DNA of 47,087 nucleotides from Senegalimassilia anaerobia JC110 (GCF_000236865.1 NZ_HE611014.1:370136-417222); one strand, 5' to 3'; shown: positions 35,801 to 44,484, counted from the stretch's first letter. Numbers and translations: made by a program. The notes: generated from the letters alone by a model not told the origin.

Positions 35801-38800
35801 GCAGAGTGTGACAGGGTACTCCTTTGCTACGAGTGATGGTCGCTACCGCGAAGCAAACGTTAAGTTCCAGGGCGAGGCCGTCGCCAAGGGCACGAATGCC
35901 GGCACCTATAACATGAACCTGGCTTCCGGGCAGTTCTCCAATACTAGCGGCAACTTCACCAACGTGGAGTTTGTGGTCGTCGATGGCTCGCTTGAGATTA
36001 CGGGCGGCGATCTCGATGCTGGCAAGGTCGTCTGGGATGTGCACGATGTGCAGAAGGTCTACGACGGCACGCCGCTTTCCGCGTATGTCGCAAAAACCAC
36101 CGACAAGTTCGGCGATGCGCTCAAGGTGGAGTACAGCACTGACGGTAAACAGTGGACGGACGATCCGTCGGGTATCACGCTGACCCATTTCGGCGCTCAG
36201 CTGGTGATGCTGCGCGCGACGAGCCCCAACTACGCTGCTGATCAGTACGCGGAAAACGGGGAATGGGTCGCCATTACCAGCCGCCCGGTCACGTTGACTT
36301 CTAAGGGCGATAACAAGAAATATGATGGTGAACCGCTTACCAACGATACCGTGACGGTTGAAACGAAGGGCGAGGGGACCGGCTTCATCGACGGCGAGGG
36401 CGTGACCATCAAGGTCACCGGTTCCCAGACCGATGCCGGCGAAAGCGACAACACCTTCGACTACACCTTCAACGAGGGCACGAACGCCAACGACTACTGG
36501 GTGAAGACTGAACTCGGTAAGCTCGTGGTGACCGCGAGCGACTCCGAGGTGGTTGCGACCATCGCCGGCCATAACAAGAGCGTCGAGTACAACGGCTTGG
36601 AGCAGTCCGTTGAAGGTTATGACTTCGTCGAGGCTTCCAGCAAGTTGTACGGGGAAGGCGACTTCGCCTTCAGCGGAACGGCCGTTGCCAAGGGCACGGA
36701 TGTCGGCACCTACAAGATGAACCTTGCTTCCGAGCAGTTCGCCAACACCAGCAAAAACTTCTCGAAGGTCACGTTCGCCGTAACGGACGGCACGCTGACT
36801 ATCACGCCGAAGTCGATCGTTCCGGATCCTGAGAATCCGAAGAATACGATGTTCGTCGATTCGCCTGCGGATGTCGTCTACAACGGCCAGGATCAGACGT
36901 GGACGCCCGTGGTCAAGGATGGGGAGCGCACGCTTGAGCCCGGCAAGGACTACACCGTCGAATACGGCACCGCCGACCGCACCAACGCCACCGGCAAGAA
37001 GATTACAGTGACCATCAAAGGCATCAACAACTATTCCGGCGAGGTCAAGCGCACGTACCAGATCACCAAGCGCCCTGTTGAGCTGAAGTCCGAGGGCGGC
37101 TCGAAGCCCTACGACGGCACCGCGCTTGTCAAGCCCGAGGTTTCCGGCTGGCAGCAGCAGGGAGACACCGGCTTTGTGACGGGCGAGGTTTCGAGCGTTC
37201 GCGCTACGGGTTCCGTGACCACCGTTGCCCAGGGCGAGGTCACCAACTCGATCGCATACGACACAAACGCTGGCTTCAACGAGAACAACTACGCCACCTC
37301 CAAGGACGAGGGTAAGCTGAGCATCACGGCGCTTGCGGCCGAAGATGGCATCACCATCACGCCGAACAATGCTACCTATATATATGATGCATCCTCGCAT
37401 GAGGCGGGCGCCGCAACGGCTTCGGCTTCCGTCGCGGGAACCGACGTGAACCTTGAGTATCGCGCCAAAGGCAGCGCCGATACCGAGTGGCGCAGCAACC
37501 CTTCCGCGATCACGGCGATCAACGCCGGCACCCTGACCGTCGAGGTTCGCGCTTCCGCCGCGAACTATAGCGGCTATAAGTATGCAGAGCAGACGCTTGC
37601 CATCCAGAAGCGTGACGTCGAGCTGACGTCTGCCAGCGCGTCCAAGGTGTACGACGGTGCGCCCCTTGCGAAGGACTGGGTCGACATGGGTCCGAACCGT
37701 CCTGACACGGGCTTCATCTGGACCGACCTTGCCGATGACGGCCAGGTGCACGCGACGGGCTCGCAGACCGAGGTCGGCTCCTCCAAGAACGCGATTTCCT
37801 ACCAGCTCAAGCCCGGTGCGGAGAACAACTACAACATCATCGGCGAGCACGTCGGCACCCTTACGGTGACGGCTCAGTCCATCACGCCCGATCCGCAGAA
37901 CCCGGATTCCTATAAGGGCGTCGCGATCGACGAGCCGAGCGACCATGTCTACGACGGCACGGAGCACAAGTGGGCTCCCGAGGTCACCGACAAGGACGGC
38001 AACAAGCTCGTCAAGGATCGCGATTACACGGTGACCTACGATACCGACGACTTCGTGAACGTGAAGGTCGTCAACGTGACGATTGCCGGCATGGGCAGCT
38101 ACACGGGCACGTGCGTGAAAGCGTACGAGATCACGAAGGCTCCGCTGACCGTGAATGCCGGCAGCGCTTCCAAGGTCTATGACGGTGAAGCCCTGACTGC
38201 GGGCGCGACGATCGAAGGCCTTGTCGGCGGTGAGAACGCGATCGCTCAAACCCAGGGCTCCCAGACCGAGGTCGGCTCTTCCGCCAACACGGTGTCGGGC
38301 ATCACGTGGGATACCGCTAAGGAAGGCAATTACTATATCGCTGCGCAGAACGACGGCACGCTGACCGTCACGCCGAAGGGCGTCGCCCAGATGACCGTCG
38401 GCAGCCTGCCCGACGTTACCTACAACGGTGAAAGCCAGCAGCAGAAGCCGGTCGTGAAGGACGGCGAAAAGGTGCTGGCAGAAGGCGTCGACTACGAGCT
38501 GACGCACTCCGGGAACACGACCGATGCGGGCACGGTGACCGTGACTGTGACCGGCAAGGGTAACTATGCTGGCAGCGTCGACGTGGCGTATCGCATCACG
38601 CCCGCGCTGCTGACGGTTGCCACGCCGAGCGCATCCGGGGTCTACAACGGTAAGCCCCTGACCGCCGCTGGCTCCGTCTCCGGCTTCGTCAACGGCGAGT
38701 CCGCGCCCTTCGAGACCACCGGCTCCCAGACCGAGGTGGGCACGAGCGACAACACCTACGCCATCGACTGGGCGGCGGCAGGCGCCACCGCCAAGCAGGC

Positions 38801-41800
38801 GAACTACACGGTCTCCGAATCCATCGGCAAGCTGACCGTCACCGAGTCCGCTGACGAGGTGGTCGTGACCACCACGGGCGGCACGTTCACCTACGACGGC
38901 TCGGCCCATGGCGCGACCGTGACGGTCGGCGCCCTGCCCGAGGGCTACACGCTCGAGGCCGCCGCGTCCAGCGCCACGGCGAAGGACGTCTCCGACGGCG
39001 AGGTTGCTGCCACGGCCGACGTGCTCGTCATCAGGAACGCCCAGGGCGAGGACGTCACCTCCAAGCTGAACGTCAAGTTCGTCGACGGCACCATCAAGGT
39101 CGAGCCGGCGAAGCTGACGGTGACCACCCCGAGCGCTTCCAAGCCCTATGACGGCAATGCGCTGACGGCCGAGGGCAAGGCGTCCGGCTTCGTGAACGGC
39201 GAGGCCGCAACCCTTAAGACCACCGGCAGCCAGACCACTGTCGGCATGAGCGAAAACGGCTGCGAGCTGGTGTGGGACGACAACGCGAAGGCTGAGAACT
39301 ACACGATCGAGGAGTACCTCGGCACGCTCGAGGTCACCAAGAGCATGGCCGGCATCGTGGTGATTCCGCAGGGCGGCACCAAGGTCTACGATGGCACGGC
39401 CCTCGAAAGCGCCGGGGTCAACGTGATCGGCGTGCCCGCGGGCTTCACCCTTTCGGCCAAGACCAAGGGCTCCGTCACCGACGCCGGGTACGCCGCGGCA
39501 GAAGTTGATTCCTATGTCATCACGAACGCCGCCGGCCAGGACGTCACCGACCAGTTCGGCAACGTGGCGACCGGCAAGGCCTCGCTCGTCGTGACCAAGC
39601 GTCCGGTGACGCTTGTCTCCGGCGACGCCTCCAAGGTCTACGACGGCACCGCGCTCACCGAGCATAAGGTCAGCGTGGAAGATGGTTCGCTTGCTTCCGG
39701 CGAGGAGTTCGGCTACGACTTCTTCGGCTTCCAGACCTCTGTGGGTTCCAGCAAGAACACCTTCGCCGCAACGCCCGGCAACGGCGGCACGAAGGTGGAG
39801 AACTACGACATCACCTATAGGTACGGCACGCTGACGGTGAGCGCGCAGTCCATCAACCCGGACGACCCGATCCCGGGCGCGTATGCCGGGGTGAAGGTCA
39901 ACGCTCCGAGCGACGCCGTTTACGACGCGCGCGAGCATAAGTGGATTCCCGTGGTCACCGGCAAGGACGGCAACGCGCTCGTCGAGGGCCGCGATTATAC
40001 GGTGGCCTACAGCACTGATGACTTCACCAACGTGACGGGCACCATCAAGGTGACCATTACGGGCATCGGCGACTACACCGGCTCCGTTACGAGGGAGTAC
40101 CAGATCGCGCCCGCTTCCGTGAAGCTTGCGTCCAACACGCGCGAGTTCGTTTACAACGGCGCGTACCAGTCCGATGACGCGGTGACGGTCCAGGGCGCCG
40201 AGGCCCTGTTCCGTAGCCAGGTCGATGACCTGAAGGCGGTCGGCAGGGTCATGACGGTGGCCGAGGGCAAGGTTCCCAATACCATCGCCTACACCTGGAA
40301 GGACGGTTTCAAGGCCAGCAACTTCGCCATCGAGAAGAGCGAGGGCGAGCTGTCCGTCGTCGCGAAGGACATCGTCTCCTCCGCCGACATGACGGTTTCC
40401 AGTCCGAGCGATTTGGTCTACGACGGCCGTGAGCACAAGTGGGCACCCGAGGTGAAGGACGGGGAGAAGCTCCTGACGGAGGGCATCGACTACACGGTGT
40501 CCTACGGCGCCGATGACTTCACCAATGCGGCGGGCGTCATTAAGGTGACCGTCACCGGCCAGGGCAACTACGCCGGCAGCGTCGAGCGCGCGTACCGCAT
40601 CACGCCCGCGCCGCTGACGGTGAGCACGCCGAGCGCCTCCAGGGTTTACAACGGCAACGCCCTGACCGCCGCCGGCACTATCTCCGGCTTCGTCAACGGC
40701 GAGTCCACGCCCTTCGAGACCACCGGCTCCCAGACCGAGGTCGGCACGAGCGACAACACCTACGCCATCGACTGGGCGGCGGCGGACGCCACCGCCAAGC
40801 AGGCGAACTACACGGTCTCCGAGACCGTCGGCAAGCTGACCGTCACCGAGTTCGCCGGCCGCGTGGTCGCGACGCCCGGCAGCTATTCCGGCGTCTACGA
40901 CGGCCAGGCCCACGGCGTCGACGTGACCGTGTCCGGCCTGCCCGAGGGCTATTCGGTGAAGGCCGCGCACTCCAACGCCGCGGCCACCGACGCGACCGAC
41001 GAGGCGGGCGTGACCGCTTCGGTCGACGAGCTGGTCATCGTCAACGCCCAGGGCGAGGATGTCACTGGCAAGCTGGATATCGAGAAGCGGACCGGCGCCA
41101 TCAAGATCGCGCCCGCCGAGTACCATGTCGTGACCGAGGGGGCCTTCAAGGTCTATGACGGCACCGCGCTGACGGCGCCCGGCAAGATCGTCGGCCTGGT
41201 CAACGGCGAGGAGACGTCGCTTTCCGTGACCGGTAGCCAGACCGATGCGGGCTCCAGCGTGAACACCTACGCCATCGCGTTCGACAAGTCCGCGAAGGAA
41301 GGCAACTACGTCCACGGCGCCGATACCATCGGGTCGCTGGAGGTGACCGCGGCCAAGGCGGAGGGGAAGATCTCGCTGAGCGGCAGCTCCGCCTCCAAGG
41401 TCTACGACGGCAAGCCGCTTGCGGCGAAGGTCGCCTCCGCGGCGGTCCCGACGCAGGATGCGGTGACCATCGAGTACAGCCTTGACGGCGAGAACTGGAC
41501 GACCGACCCCGGCTCGCTCGCGGCGACCGATGTGGCCGATTCCGCAACGGTCCAGCTCCGTGCGTCCAGCCCGGGCAACTACGAGGGTTACGTGTACGGC
41601 TCGCAGCAGCTATCCGTCACCAAGCGCGCGGTCAGCCTGAAGAGTGAAAGCGCCTCGAAGGTGTTCGACGGCATCGCGCTCACCAGGCCCGAGGTGGCCG
41701 GCTGGAAGCAGCTCGGCGATGAGGGCTTCGTCGACGGCCAGGTCTCCGACGTCCGCGCCACGGGCAGCGCCACCCACGTCTCCGACGGCAAGGTGGCGAA

Positions 41801-43850
41801 CGCCATCGCCTATACCGAGGGCGAGGGCTTCAACGCGGACAACTACGCCATCTCCAAGGACGAGGGCGCGCTGAGCGTCACGGCCAAGCAGATCGCGGCA
41901 GCTGATATGGCCGTCCAGGCCCCTGCCGACGTCGTGTACAGCGGCAAGGCCCAGCAGCAGAAGCCGGTCGTGAAGGACGGCGACAAGACGCTGGTCGAGG
42001 GCGTCGACTACGAGCTGACCTACTCAGGGAACGCGACCGACGCGGGCACCGTCACGGTGACCGTGGCCGGCAAGGGCGACTACGCCGGCAGCGTCGATGT
42101 GGCGTACCAGATCGCGCCCGCGCCGCTGACGGTGACCACCGAAAGCGCCAACAAGGTCTACGACGGCAAGCCCCTGACCGCCGGCGGCAAGGTCGATGGC
42201 CTGGTGAACGGCGAGACCGTCGCGTTCAAGCTGGTCGGCAGCCAGACCAGGGTCGGCTCGAGCGATAACTCCTACAGGATCGAGTGGAGCGGAACGGCGA
42301 AGCGGGCGAACTACAGGTTTGAGGCCGAGACCATCGGCAAGCTGACCGTCACCGAGTCCGCTGACGAGGTGGTCGTGACCACCACGGGCGGCACGTTCAA
42401 CTACGACGGCGCGTCCCATGGCGCCACCGTGACGGTCGGCGCCCTGCCCGAGGGCTACACGCTCGAGGCCGCCGCGTCCAGCGCGACGGCGAAGGACGTC
42501 TCCGACGGCGAGGTGGTGGCAACGGCCGACGTGCTCGTCATCAAGAACGCCGAGGGCGAGGACGTCACCTCGAGGCTCAACATCAAGTTCGTCGACGGCA
42601 CCATCAAGGTCGAGCCGGCGAAGCTGACGGTGACCACCCCGAGCGCCTCCAAGCCCTACGATGGTGATGCGTTGACGGCTGAGGGCAAGGTCTCCGGCTT
42701 CGTGAACGGCGAGGCCGCCACCCTCAAGACCACCGGCTCTCAGACCGAGGTCGGCTCGAGCATGAACGGCTATGAGCTGGTTTGGGACGGTAGCGCGAAG
42801 GCGGCGAACTACACGGTCGAGGAGAACCTCGGCACGCTGACGGTGTCGGCGCAGTCCATCGACCCCGACGACGCCGATGCGTTCGGCGGCGTGACGGTCG
42901 GCTATCTGTCCGACACGGTGTACAACGGCGCCGATCAGCGCTTCGAGCCCGAAGTGATCGACAAGGACGGCAAGGCGCTGGTGAAGGGCCGTGATTACGA
43001 GCTTTCCTTCTCCGGCGACGTGAAGAACGTCGGCGAGGTGACCGTGACCGTTGTCGGCAAGGGCAACTACGCCGGCAGCGTCGAGCGCACGTACCGCATC
43101 ACGCCCGCGCCGCTGACGGTGACCACGGGCAGCGACTCGAAGATCTACGACGGCAGCGAGCTTGTGAGCGGCGAGCTGTCGATCGAGGGCCTGCAGGGCG
43201 AGGATCGCGTTACGGCGGCCACCACCGGCAGCCAGACCGAGGTGGGCAGCTCGAAGAACACCTATCGCATCACGTGGGGTGAAACCGATGCTGCCAACTA
43301 CGTCATCGACGAGTACCTGGGCACGTTGACGGTCACGCCGGCCCCGGTGCCCCCGACGCCGGAGCCTACCCCGACGCCCACGCCGACCCCGACCCCGACG
43401 CCGGAGCCCACTCCGACGCCGAACCCGAACCCGGGTAACGGCACGACGCCGGGCAACGACTCGACGGCCGCACCCGCGCCTACGCCTAGCTCGTCGCCTT
43501 CGGCCCCGGCGCCTGCAGCTGCCGGCCCGCTCGATGCGCTGGCCGGTGTGCTCGAGGGCGCGTACGAGTCGGTGACGGGCGGCCCCGAGGCCGATAACCC
43601 GGTCGAGGAGGAGCGGATCTACGACGCCGAGAACCCGTTGGGCAGGGAGTCGGTCGAGGATCATTGCTGGGTGCACTGGTACATGATCGTCGGCATGGCT
43701 CTGACGGCCGTCTACGGTCTTGCGGCGGCGCTTCGCCGTAAGAACCATGAGCGCAAGCTGCGCAACGACATGAACGATGTTCTGGGCGATGGCGACGGCA
43801 AGGACCCCTCGGGGTCTCTCACCGCCAAGCCCGCCGGAATGGAGGCTTAG
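29826..43850 (+). CDS. Giant MBG-repeat cell-surface protein
   Basis: A 4,674-residue product in one uninterrupted frame. Order: signal peptide (about 20-48); Ala/Ser-rich disordered segment (about 50-130); small beta domains; a Big_2-like domain (about 358-436, VTWTSSDPSVATIDASGKVV); a unique domain with an InlB/Listeria-type repeat end (about 440-660); two MucBP-like repeats (about 663-797); about 43 MBG/YDG repeats of 75-95 residues (about 800-4503), each starting near a K-x-YDG/YNG motif and ending GTLTVT or similar; a Pro/Thr stalk (about 4504-4538); a membrane helix (about 4617-4638) and a short basic-acidic cytoplasmic tail. No LPXTG is present. ATG 29826 has AGGTGA 5 bp upstream. Probable adhesin or surface fibre. 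GC at third positions rises toward the 3' half. Confidence 0.88.
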   Translation: MKAKSNQLTVESMTQRYSLGHKALSVALSVVLMGFGWPAVSPSQVYAGDGAAADDAAAQVEGASSAAATSTADKAADAAASSAASSAAPAASEQPASTTSQQQAAPSASVPAQPAATQRDESAKEDADTADVELVLGNASIAYMNQVVSAPAHKLTVPVNDDFKFTVSPDNGYSLTKAVLKVSGKENPICPDEQGVYTVSAADVAAGATVTLETEAVSSDSGKDNAAVSIEDDAEEDDATEKTQASVSGAGAISGPTSIAQGDEVTLADSTKKPDNTDFEKWIYVDESVDLVGDENAWWGENWTVSSGSENVKLSGSSSGLRTATGREVGDATVQREYYALGWHAETFTIHVMKKPAATSLSIFGPETDTVEQFKNITLTTDSDTDVTWTSSDPSVATIDASGKVVGVKAGRVTITATTVTAEGKVLTATYELTVAESKASATNCYLFFQNSPTANPDSNGTASWFPSGGKHALGVKVNLDGLNLPGGKNSYDNVANRVTQWPDGSTGSSWVLDRNGAYSQYWNAVFRAWKDTLSKEQGTQITEDDVEEIALYPYKISNNTNVGCGYHLDCKVVVKCNKAINAVFYLQDADASGFAQYDAATYKLEKGIAQVAAPSKTPADEKTVNGVKYKFMGWCSDQACTQAVSFPMRTSENVNYYGKYVACDQSIQVNYYLEGTTTQVAPSKTLSGYMKGQTVVQSPISIEGYKPVSDETKSGVVGNDSSIDFYYTANPVNYSIEYYWTGSDTPISSEKRSGHVGDQVTGLAPKAIAGYTPVSDNVQDLKLGADESQNVVKFYYRQNVSLKANSDSKTYNGSEQGVDGYTTNLPEGVSASFDGVMLEGGKGTNAGDYPYTFANGTIGKVSSDNNYVVTQTTPGNLHIGPVTDEVTITISGHNGGEKYSGEEQSVSGYDVSGLPAGVGEGDISFTGKAEAKGTDAGEYKMGLAETQFSLKGDAAKNYVNVKFRVERDGVLTIGKRTVILTSEGGHKNYDGKTLQRRTDISKNVGGDGFVGEDGVLAKDKLTWYDENNILPGTYENKFDPAYTPSTKLNNYDVRLVFGELVVNARTGKDKYAITVTACSNTVTYDGEEHTVSGVTGDTYTNENKVTFTVEGMSASVSGTDAGTYTNKVVGTPVVKDPHGNDVTDQFKITTEDGKLTIDKRSVTITAGSAEKEYDGSALTADQADPKFTTKGFVDGQGISDVTVEGSQTQCGTSASTIKDKSWKFQNGTNGNNYSVTTERGKLTVKHRSDDKKYAITLTGKSDDAATYDGKEHAVSGVEQDKWTFDGVEYTVSNYHASVSGVDAGTYSNIVTSDKDGYRVTDPNGNDVTEEFSISVAPGTLAIKPAEVTVTAGSVTRAYNGSALTAAEAEHEFTAEGFVGEDGIASATVEGSITNVGEIESNVAQNSVMLKNGTKASNYNITYKPGKLEVTPVTDEVVVTIAEKSDTKEYNGSEQSVEGYELRSTSSSNYAATDIEFVGSADDQVAKGTDAGTYEMNLKPEDFKNNSTNFTNVKFQIVDGSLTITKRAVTLTSATPAEKTYDGNPLEDRAVSITSGSLATGDKFVAGVTGSQTNAGSSANAFTYKLVNAAGEELAKDAEGAYRNYDITKVEGVLKVNPVSDEVVVTIAGNHAEGVYNGKPLTATGYSFASSNALYTSTKVAFSGENSVSRTDAGASVMDLQGKFTNADAVNFPNVRFDITNGSVAISKAKVTLQSANLEKEYDGTALTNKKGGEEQTPLAVESGWAEGEGAAYTFTGSQTLVGGSPNAFSYTLNENTKESNYDISVIPGQLTVANRQAQYQVTVEANSSTGNTYDGVEHAATGLKTSEFTVDGQKYTVEGLNTSDPKAVNAGEYANTISGTPVVKDANGNDVSSQFAVTLVPGKLEIAKRSVTLTSASESRVYNGEALTNDGVTVGGDGFVAGEGAVYNVTGTITDAGKVANSFTYERNSNTNFDNYSISKEEGALKVTPVTDKVTVTITGNSATLPYSGSEQSVTGYSFATSDGRYREANVKFQGEAVAKGTNAGTYNMNLASGQFSNTSGNFTNVEFVVVDGSLEITGGDLDAGKVVWDVHDVQKVYDGTPLSAYVAKTTDKFGDALKVEYSTDGKQWTDDPSGITLTHFGAQLVMLRATSPNYAADQYAENGEWVAITSRPVTLTSKGDNKKYDGEPLTNDTVTVETKGEGTGFIDGEGVTIKVTGSQTDAGESDNTFDYTFNEGTNANDYWVKTELGKLVVTASDSEVVATIAGHNKSVEYNGLEQSVEGYDFVEASSKLYGEGDFAFSGTAVAKGTDVGTYKMNLASEQFANTSKNFSKVTFAVTDGTLTITPKSIVPDPENPKNTMFVDSPADVVYNGQDQTWTPVVKDGERTLEPGKDYTVEYGTADRTNATGKKITVTIKGINNYSGEVKRTYQITKRPVELKSEGGSKPYDGTALVKPEVSGWQQQGDTGFVTGEVSSVRATGSVTTVAQGEVTNSIAYDTNAGFNENNYATSKDEGKLSITALAAEDGITITPNNATYIYDASSHEAGAATASASVAGTDVNLEYRAKGSADTEWRSNPSAITAINAGTLTVEVRASAANYSGYKYAEQTLAIQKRDVELTSASASKVYDGAPLAKDWVDMGPNRPDTGFIWTDLADDGQVHATGSQTEVGSSKNAISYQLKPGAENNYNIIGEHVGTLTVTAQSITPDPQNPDSYKGVAIDEPSDHVYDGTEHKWAPEVTDKDGNKLVKDRDYTVTYDTDDFVNVKVVNVTIAGMGSYTGTCVKAYEITKAPLTVNAGSASKVYDGEALTAGATIEGLVGGENAIAQTQGSQTEVGSSANTVSGITWDTAKEGNYYIAAQNDGTLTVTPKGVAQMTVGSLPDVTYNGESQQQKPVVKDGEKVLAEGVDYELTHSGNTTDAGTVTVTVTGKGNYAGSVDVAYRITPALLTVATPSASGVYNGKPLTAAGSVSGFVNGESAPFETTGSQTEVGTSDNTYAIDWAAAGATAKQANYTVSESIGKLTVTESADEVVVTTTGGTFTYDGSAHGATVTVGALPEGYTLEAAASSATAKDVSDGEVAATADVLVIRNAQGEDVTSKLNVKFVDGTIKVEPAKLTVTTPSASKPYDGNALTAEGKASGFVNGEAATLKTTGSQTTVGMSENGCELVWDDNAKAENYTIEEYLGTLEVTKSMAGIVVIPQGGTKVYDGTALESAGVNVIGVPAGFTLSAKTKGSVTDAGYAAAEVDSYVITNAAGQDVTDQFGNVATGKASLVVTKRPVTLVSGDASKVYDGTALTEHKVSVEDGSLASGEEFGYDFFGFQTSVGSSKNTFAATPGNGGTKVENYDITYRYGTLTVSAQSINPDDPIPGAYAGVKVNAPSDAVYDAREHKWIPVVTGKDGNALVEGRDYTVAYSTDDFTNVTGTIKVTITGIGDYTGSVTREYQIAPASVKLASNTREFVYNGAYQSDDAVTVQGAEALFRSQVDDLKAVGRVMTVAEGKVPNTIAYTWKDGFKASNFAIEKSEGELSVVAKDIVSSADMTVSSPSDLVYDGREHKWAPEVKDGEKLLTEGIDYTVSYGADDFTNAAGVIKVTVTGQGNYAGSVERAYRITPAPLTVSTPSASRVYNGNALTAAGTISGFVNGESTPFETTGSQTEVGTSDNTYAIDWAAADATAKQANYTVSETVGKLTVTEFAGRVVATPGSYSGVYDGQAHGVDVTVSGLPEGYSVKAAHSNAAATDATDEAGVTASVDELVIVNAQGEDVTGKLDIEKRTGAIKIAPAEYHVVTEGAFKVYDGTALTAPGKIVGLVNGEETSLSVTGSQTDAGSSVNTYAIAFDKSAKEGNYVHGADTIGSLEVTAAKAEGKISLSGSSASKVYDGKPLAAKVASAAVPTQDAVTIEYSLDGENWTTDPGSLAATDVADSATVQLRASSPGNYEGYVYGSQQLSVTKRAVSLKSESASKVFDGIALTRPEVAGWKQLGDEGFVDGQVSDVRATGSATHVSDGKVANAIAYTEGEGFNADNYAISKDEGALSVTAKQIAAADMAVQAPADVVYSGKAQQQKPVVKDGDKTLVEGVDYELTYSGNATDAGTVTVTVAGKGDYAGSVDVAYQIAPAPLTVTTESANKVYDGKPLTAGGKVDGLVNGETVAFKLVGSQTRVGSSDNSYRIEWSGTAKRANYRFEAETIGKLTVTESADEVVVTTTGGTFNYDGASHGATVTVGALPEGYTLEAAASSATAKDVSDGEVVATADVLVIKNAEGEDVTSRLNIKFVDGTIKVEPAKLTVTTPSASKPYDGDALTAEGKVSGFVNGEAATLKTTGSQTEVGSSMNGYELVWDGSAKAANYTVEENLGTLTVSAQSIDPDDADAFGGVTVGYLSDTVYNGADQRFEPEVIDKDGKALVKGRDYELSFSGDVKNVGEVTVTVVGKGNYAGSVERTYRITPAPLTVTTGSDSKIYDGSELVSGELSIEGLQGEDRVTAATTGSQTEVGSSKNTYRITWGETDAANYVIDEYLGTLTVTPAPVPPTPEPTPTPTPTPTPTPEPTPTPNPNPGNGTTPGNDSTAAPAPTPSSSPSAPAPAAAGPLDALAGVLEGAYESVTGGPEADNPVEEERIYDAENPLGRESVEDHCWVHWYMIVGMALTAVYGLAAALRRKNHERKLRNDMNDVLGDGDGKDPSGSLTAKPAGMEA
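30897..31134 (+). other. Big_2-like domain of the giant surface protein
   Basis: The encoded segment contains the typical WTSSDPSVATID and GVKAGRVTITAT motifs of bacterial Ig-like group 2 domains, common in adhesins. Confidence 0.75.
31812..32215 (+). other. MucBP-like repeat pair of the giant surface protein
   Basis: Two units with the pattern VNYYLEGTTTQV...GYKPVSDE...IDFYYT and IEYYWTGSDTPI...GYTPVSDN...VKFYYRQ resemble mucin-binding MucBP domains. This suggests interaction with glycans or mucus at the N-terminal, cell-distal end. Confidence 0.65.
32223..43335 (+). repeat. Tandem array of about 43 MBG/YDG-type repeats
   Basis: I counted 43 units by the Y-D/N/S-G motif in the translated frame. 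At least four subtypes alternate: YNGxEQSVxGY, KxYDGxxLT, PSDxVYDGxEHKWxPEV and GTFxYDGxxHGATVTV. Subtypes recur in ordered blocks, showing growth by segmental duplication. Units 25-27 (about 38,630-39,350) and 39-41 (about 42,140-42,890) are near-identical blocks. Confidence 0.8.
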
Positions 43851-43854
43851 GGCC

Positions 43855-44406
43855 ATGAGGAAAAGCAACTATCTGGTGCTGGGCGCGGCGGCGGTCGTTG
43901 CGGCGCTGCTGCTGGTGCTGTGGCACCACCTAGGCTTCAACCGCATCGACAGCCCGCTCGACCTGGTGCTCGCCATCGTGTGGTGGGTCGGCATCGTGGC
44001 CATCGCCGCGATCCTCGTTCGCGTCGAGGAGCGTCGCCGCCGCCAAGTCCGCACGCTGTACGTGTCCCCGAAGTCGCTCTACAGCAGCGAGCTCGGCATG
44101 GTGGGCATCGGGGAAGCCGGCGCGGTCGAGACCATGCGCGGCATGCTCGGCCAGCTGAAATACGGCTTCGATTCGAAGGGCTTGCCGGACCGCAAGAAGT
44201 TCGACTACCGCTTCATCGTGCGAACCGACGAGTTCAAGGAGCACGATGAGGAAAGCGGCAAGCCCGCCGATAATGCGGCGGCGGGCTCGACGGCCCAGCG
44301 CAAGGACCCCACATGGAAGGGCACGGTCATCAAGATCGACCGCCAAAACGGGAACAGCGAAACCTCGTTCGACGGCATCGATCAGCTGAAGGCGGCGCTG
44401 GCCTAG
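43855..44406 (+). CDS. Small membrane protein partner of the giant surface protein
   Basis: The 183-residue protein has two hydrophobic segments at the N-terminus (about 6-23 and 36-58), then a basic stretch (EERRRRQVR) and a soluble domain of about 120 residues, predicted cytoplasmic. I do not recognise a family. It begins 4 bp after the giant gene's stop, with GGAGG overlapping that gene's last codons, and a terminator follows, so the two form one operon. A role in export, anchoring or sensing of the giant protein is inferred from the arrangement only. Confidence 0.75.
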   Translation: MRKSNYLVLGAAAVVAALLLVLWHHLGFNRIDSPLDLVLAIVWWVGIVAIAAILVRVEERRRRQVRTLYVSPKSLYSSELGMVGIGEAGAVETMRGMLGQLKYGFDSKGLPDRKKFDYRFIVRTDEFKEHDEESGKPADNAAAGSTAQRKDPTWKGTVIKIDRQNGNSETSFDGIDQLKAALA

Positions 44407-44456
44407 TCGCAGGCCGTCTCTGGCATCGAACGAAGAGACGAACAGGCGGGACCCAA

Positions 44457-44484
44457 ACGGGCCCGGGAGAAATCCCGGGCCCGT
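44457..44484 (+). terminator. Terminator of the giant-gene operon
   Basis: A perfect 12-bp GC-rich stem (44457-44468 with 44473-44484) has a GAAA tetraloop. The tail is not T-rich. Confidence 0.65.

Noticed and set aside
32070-41315. A 3,081-codon open frame on the minus strand inside the giant surface gene
   Set aside because: It lies antisense to a repeat gene with strong codon bias, which removes stop codons from the opposite strand. It has no ribosome site or independent domain signature, and the plus-strand frame has a signal peptide, known domains and a membrane anchor.
32223-43335. CRISPR or short tandem repeat array
   Set aside because: The repetition is at protein level with units of about 75-95 codons and variable DNA, and keeps one reading frame.
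43600-43720. Sortase signal at the C-terminus of the giant protein
   Set aside because: No LPXTG or close variant occurs before the final membrane helix.
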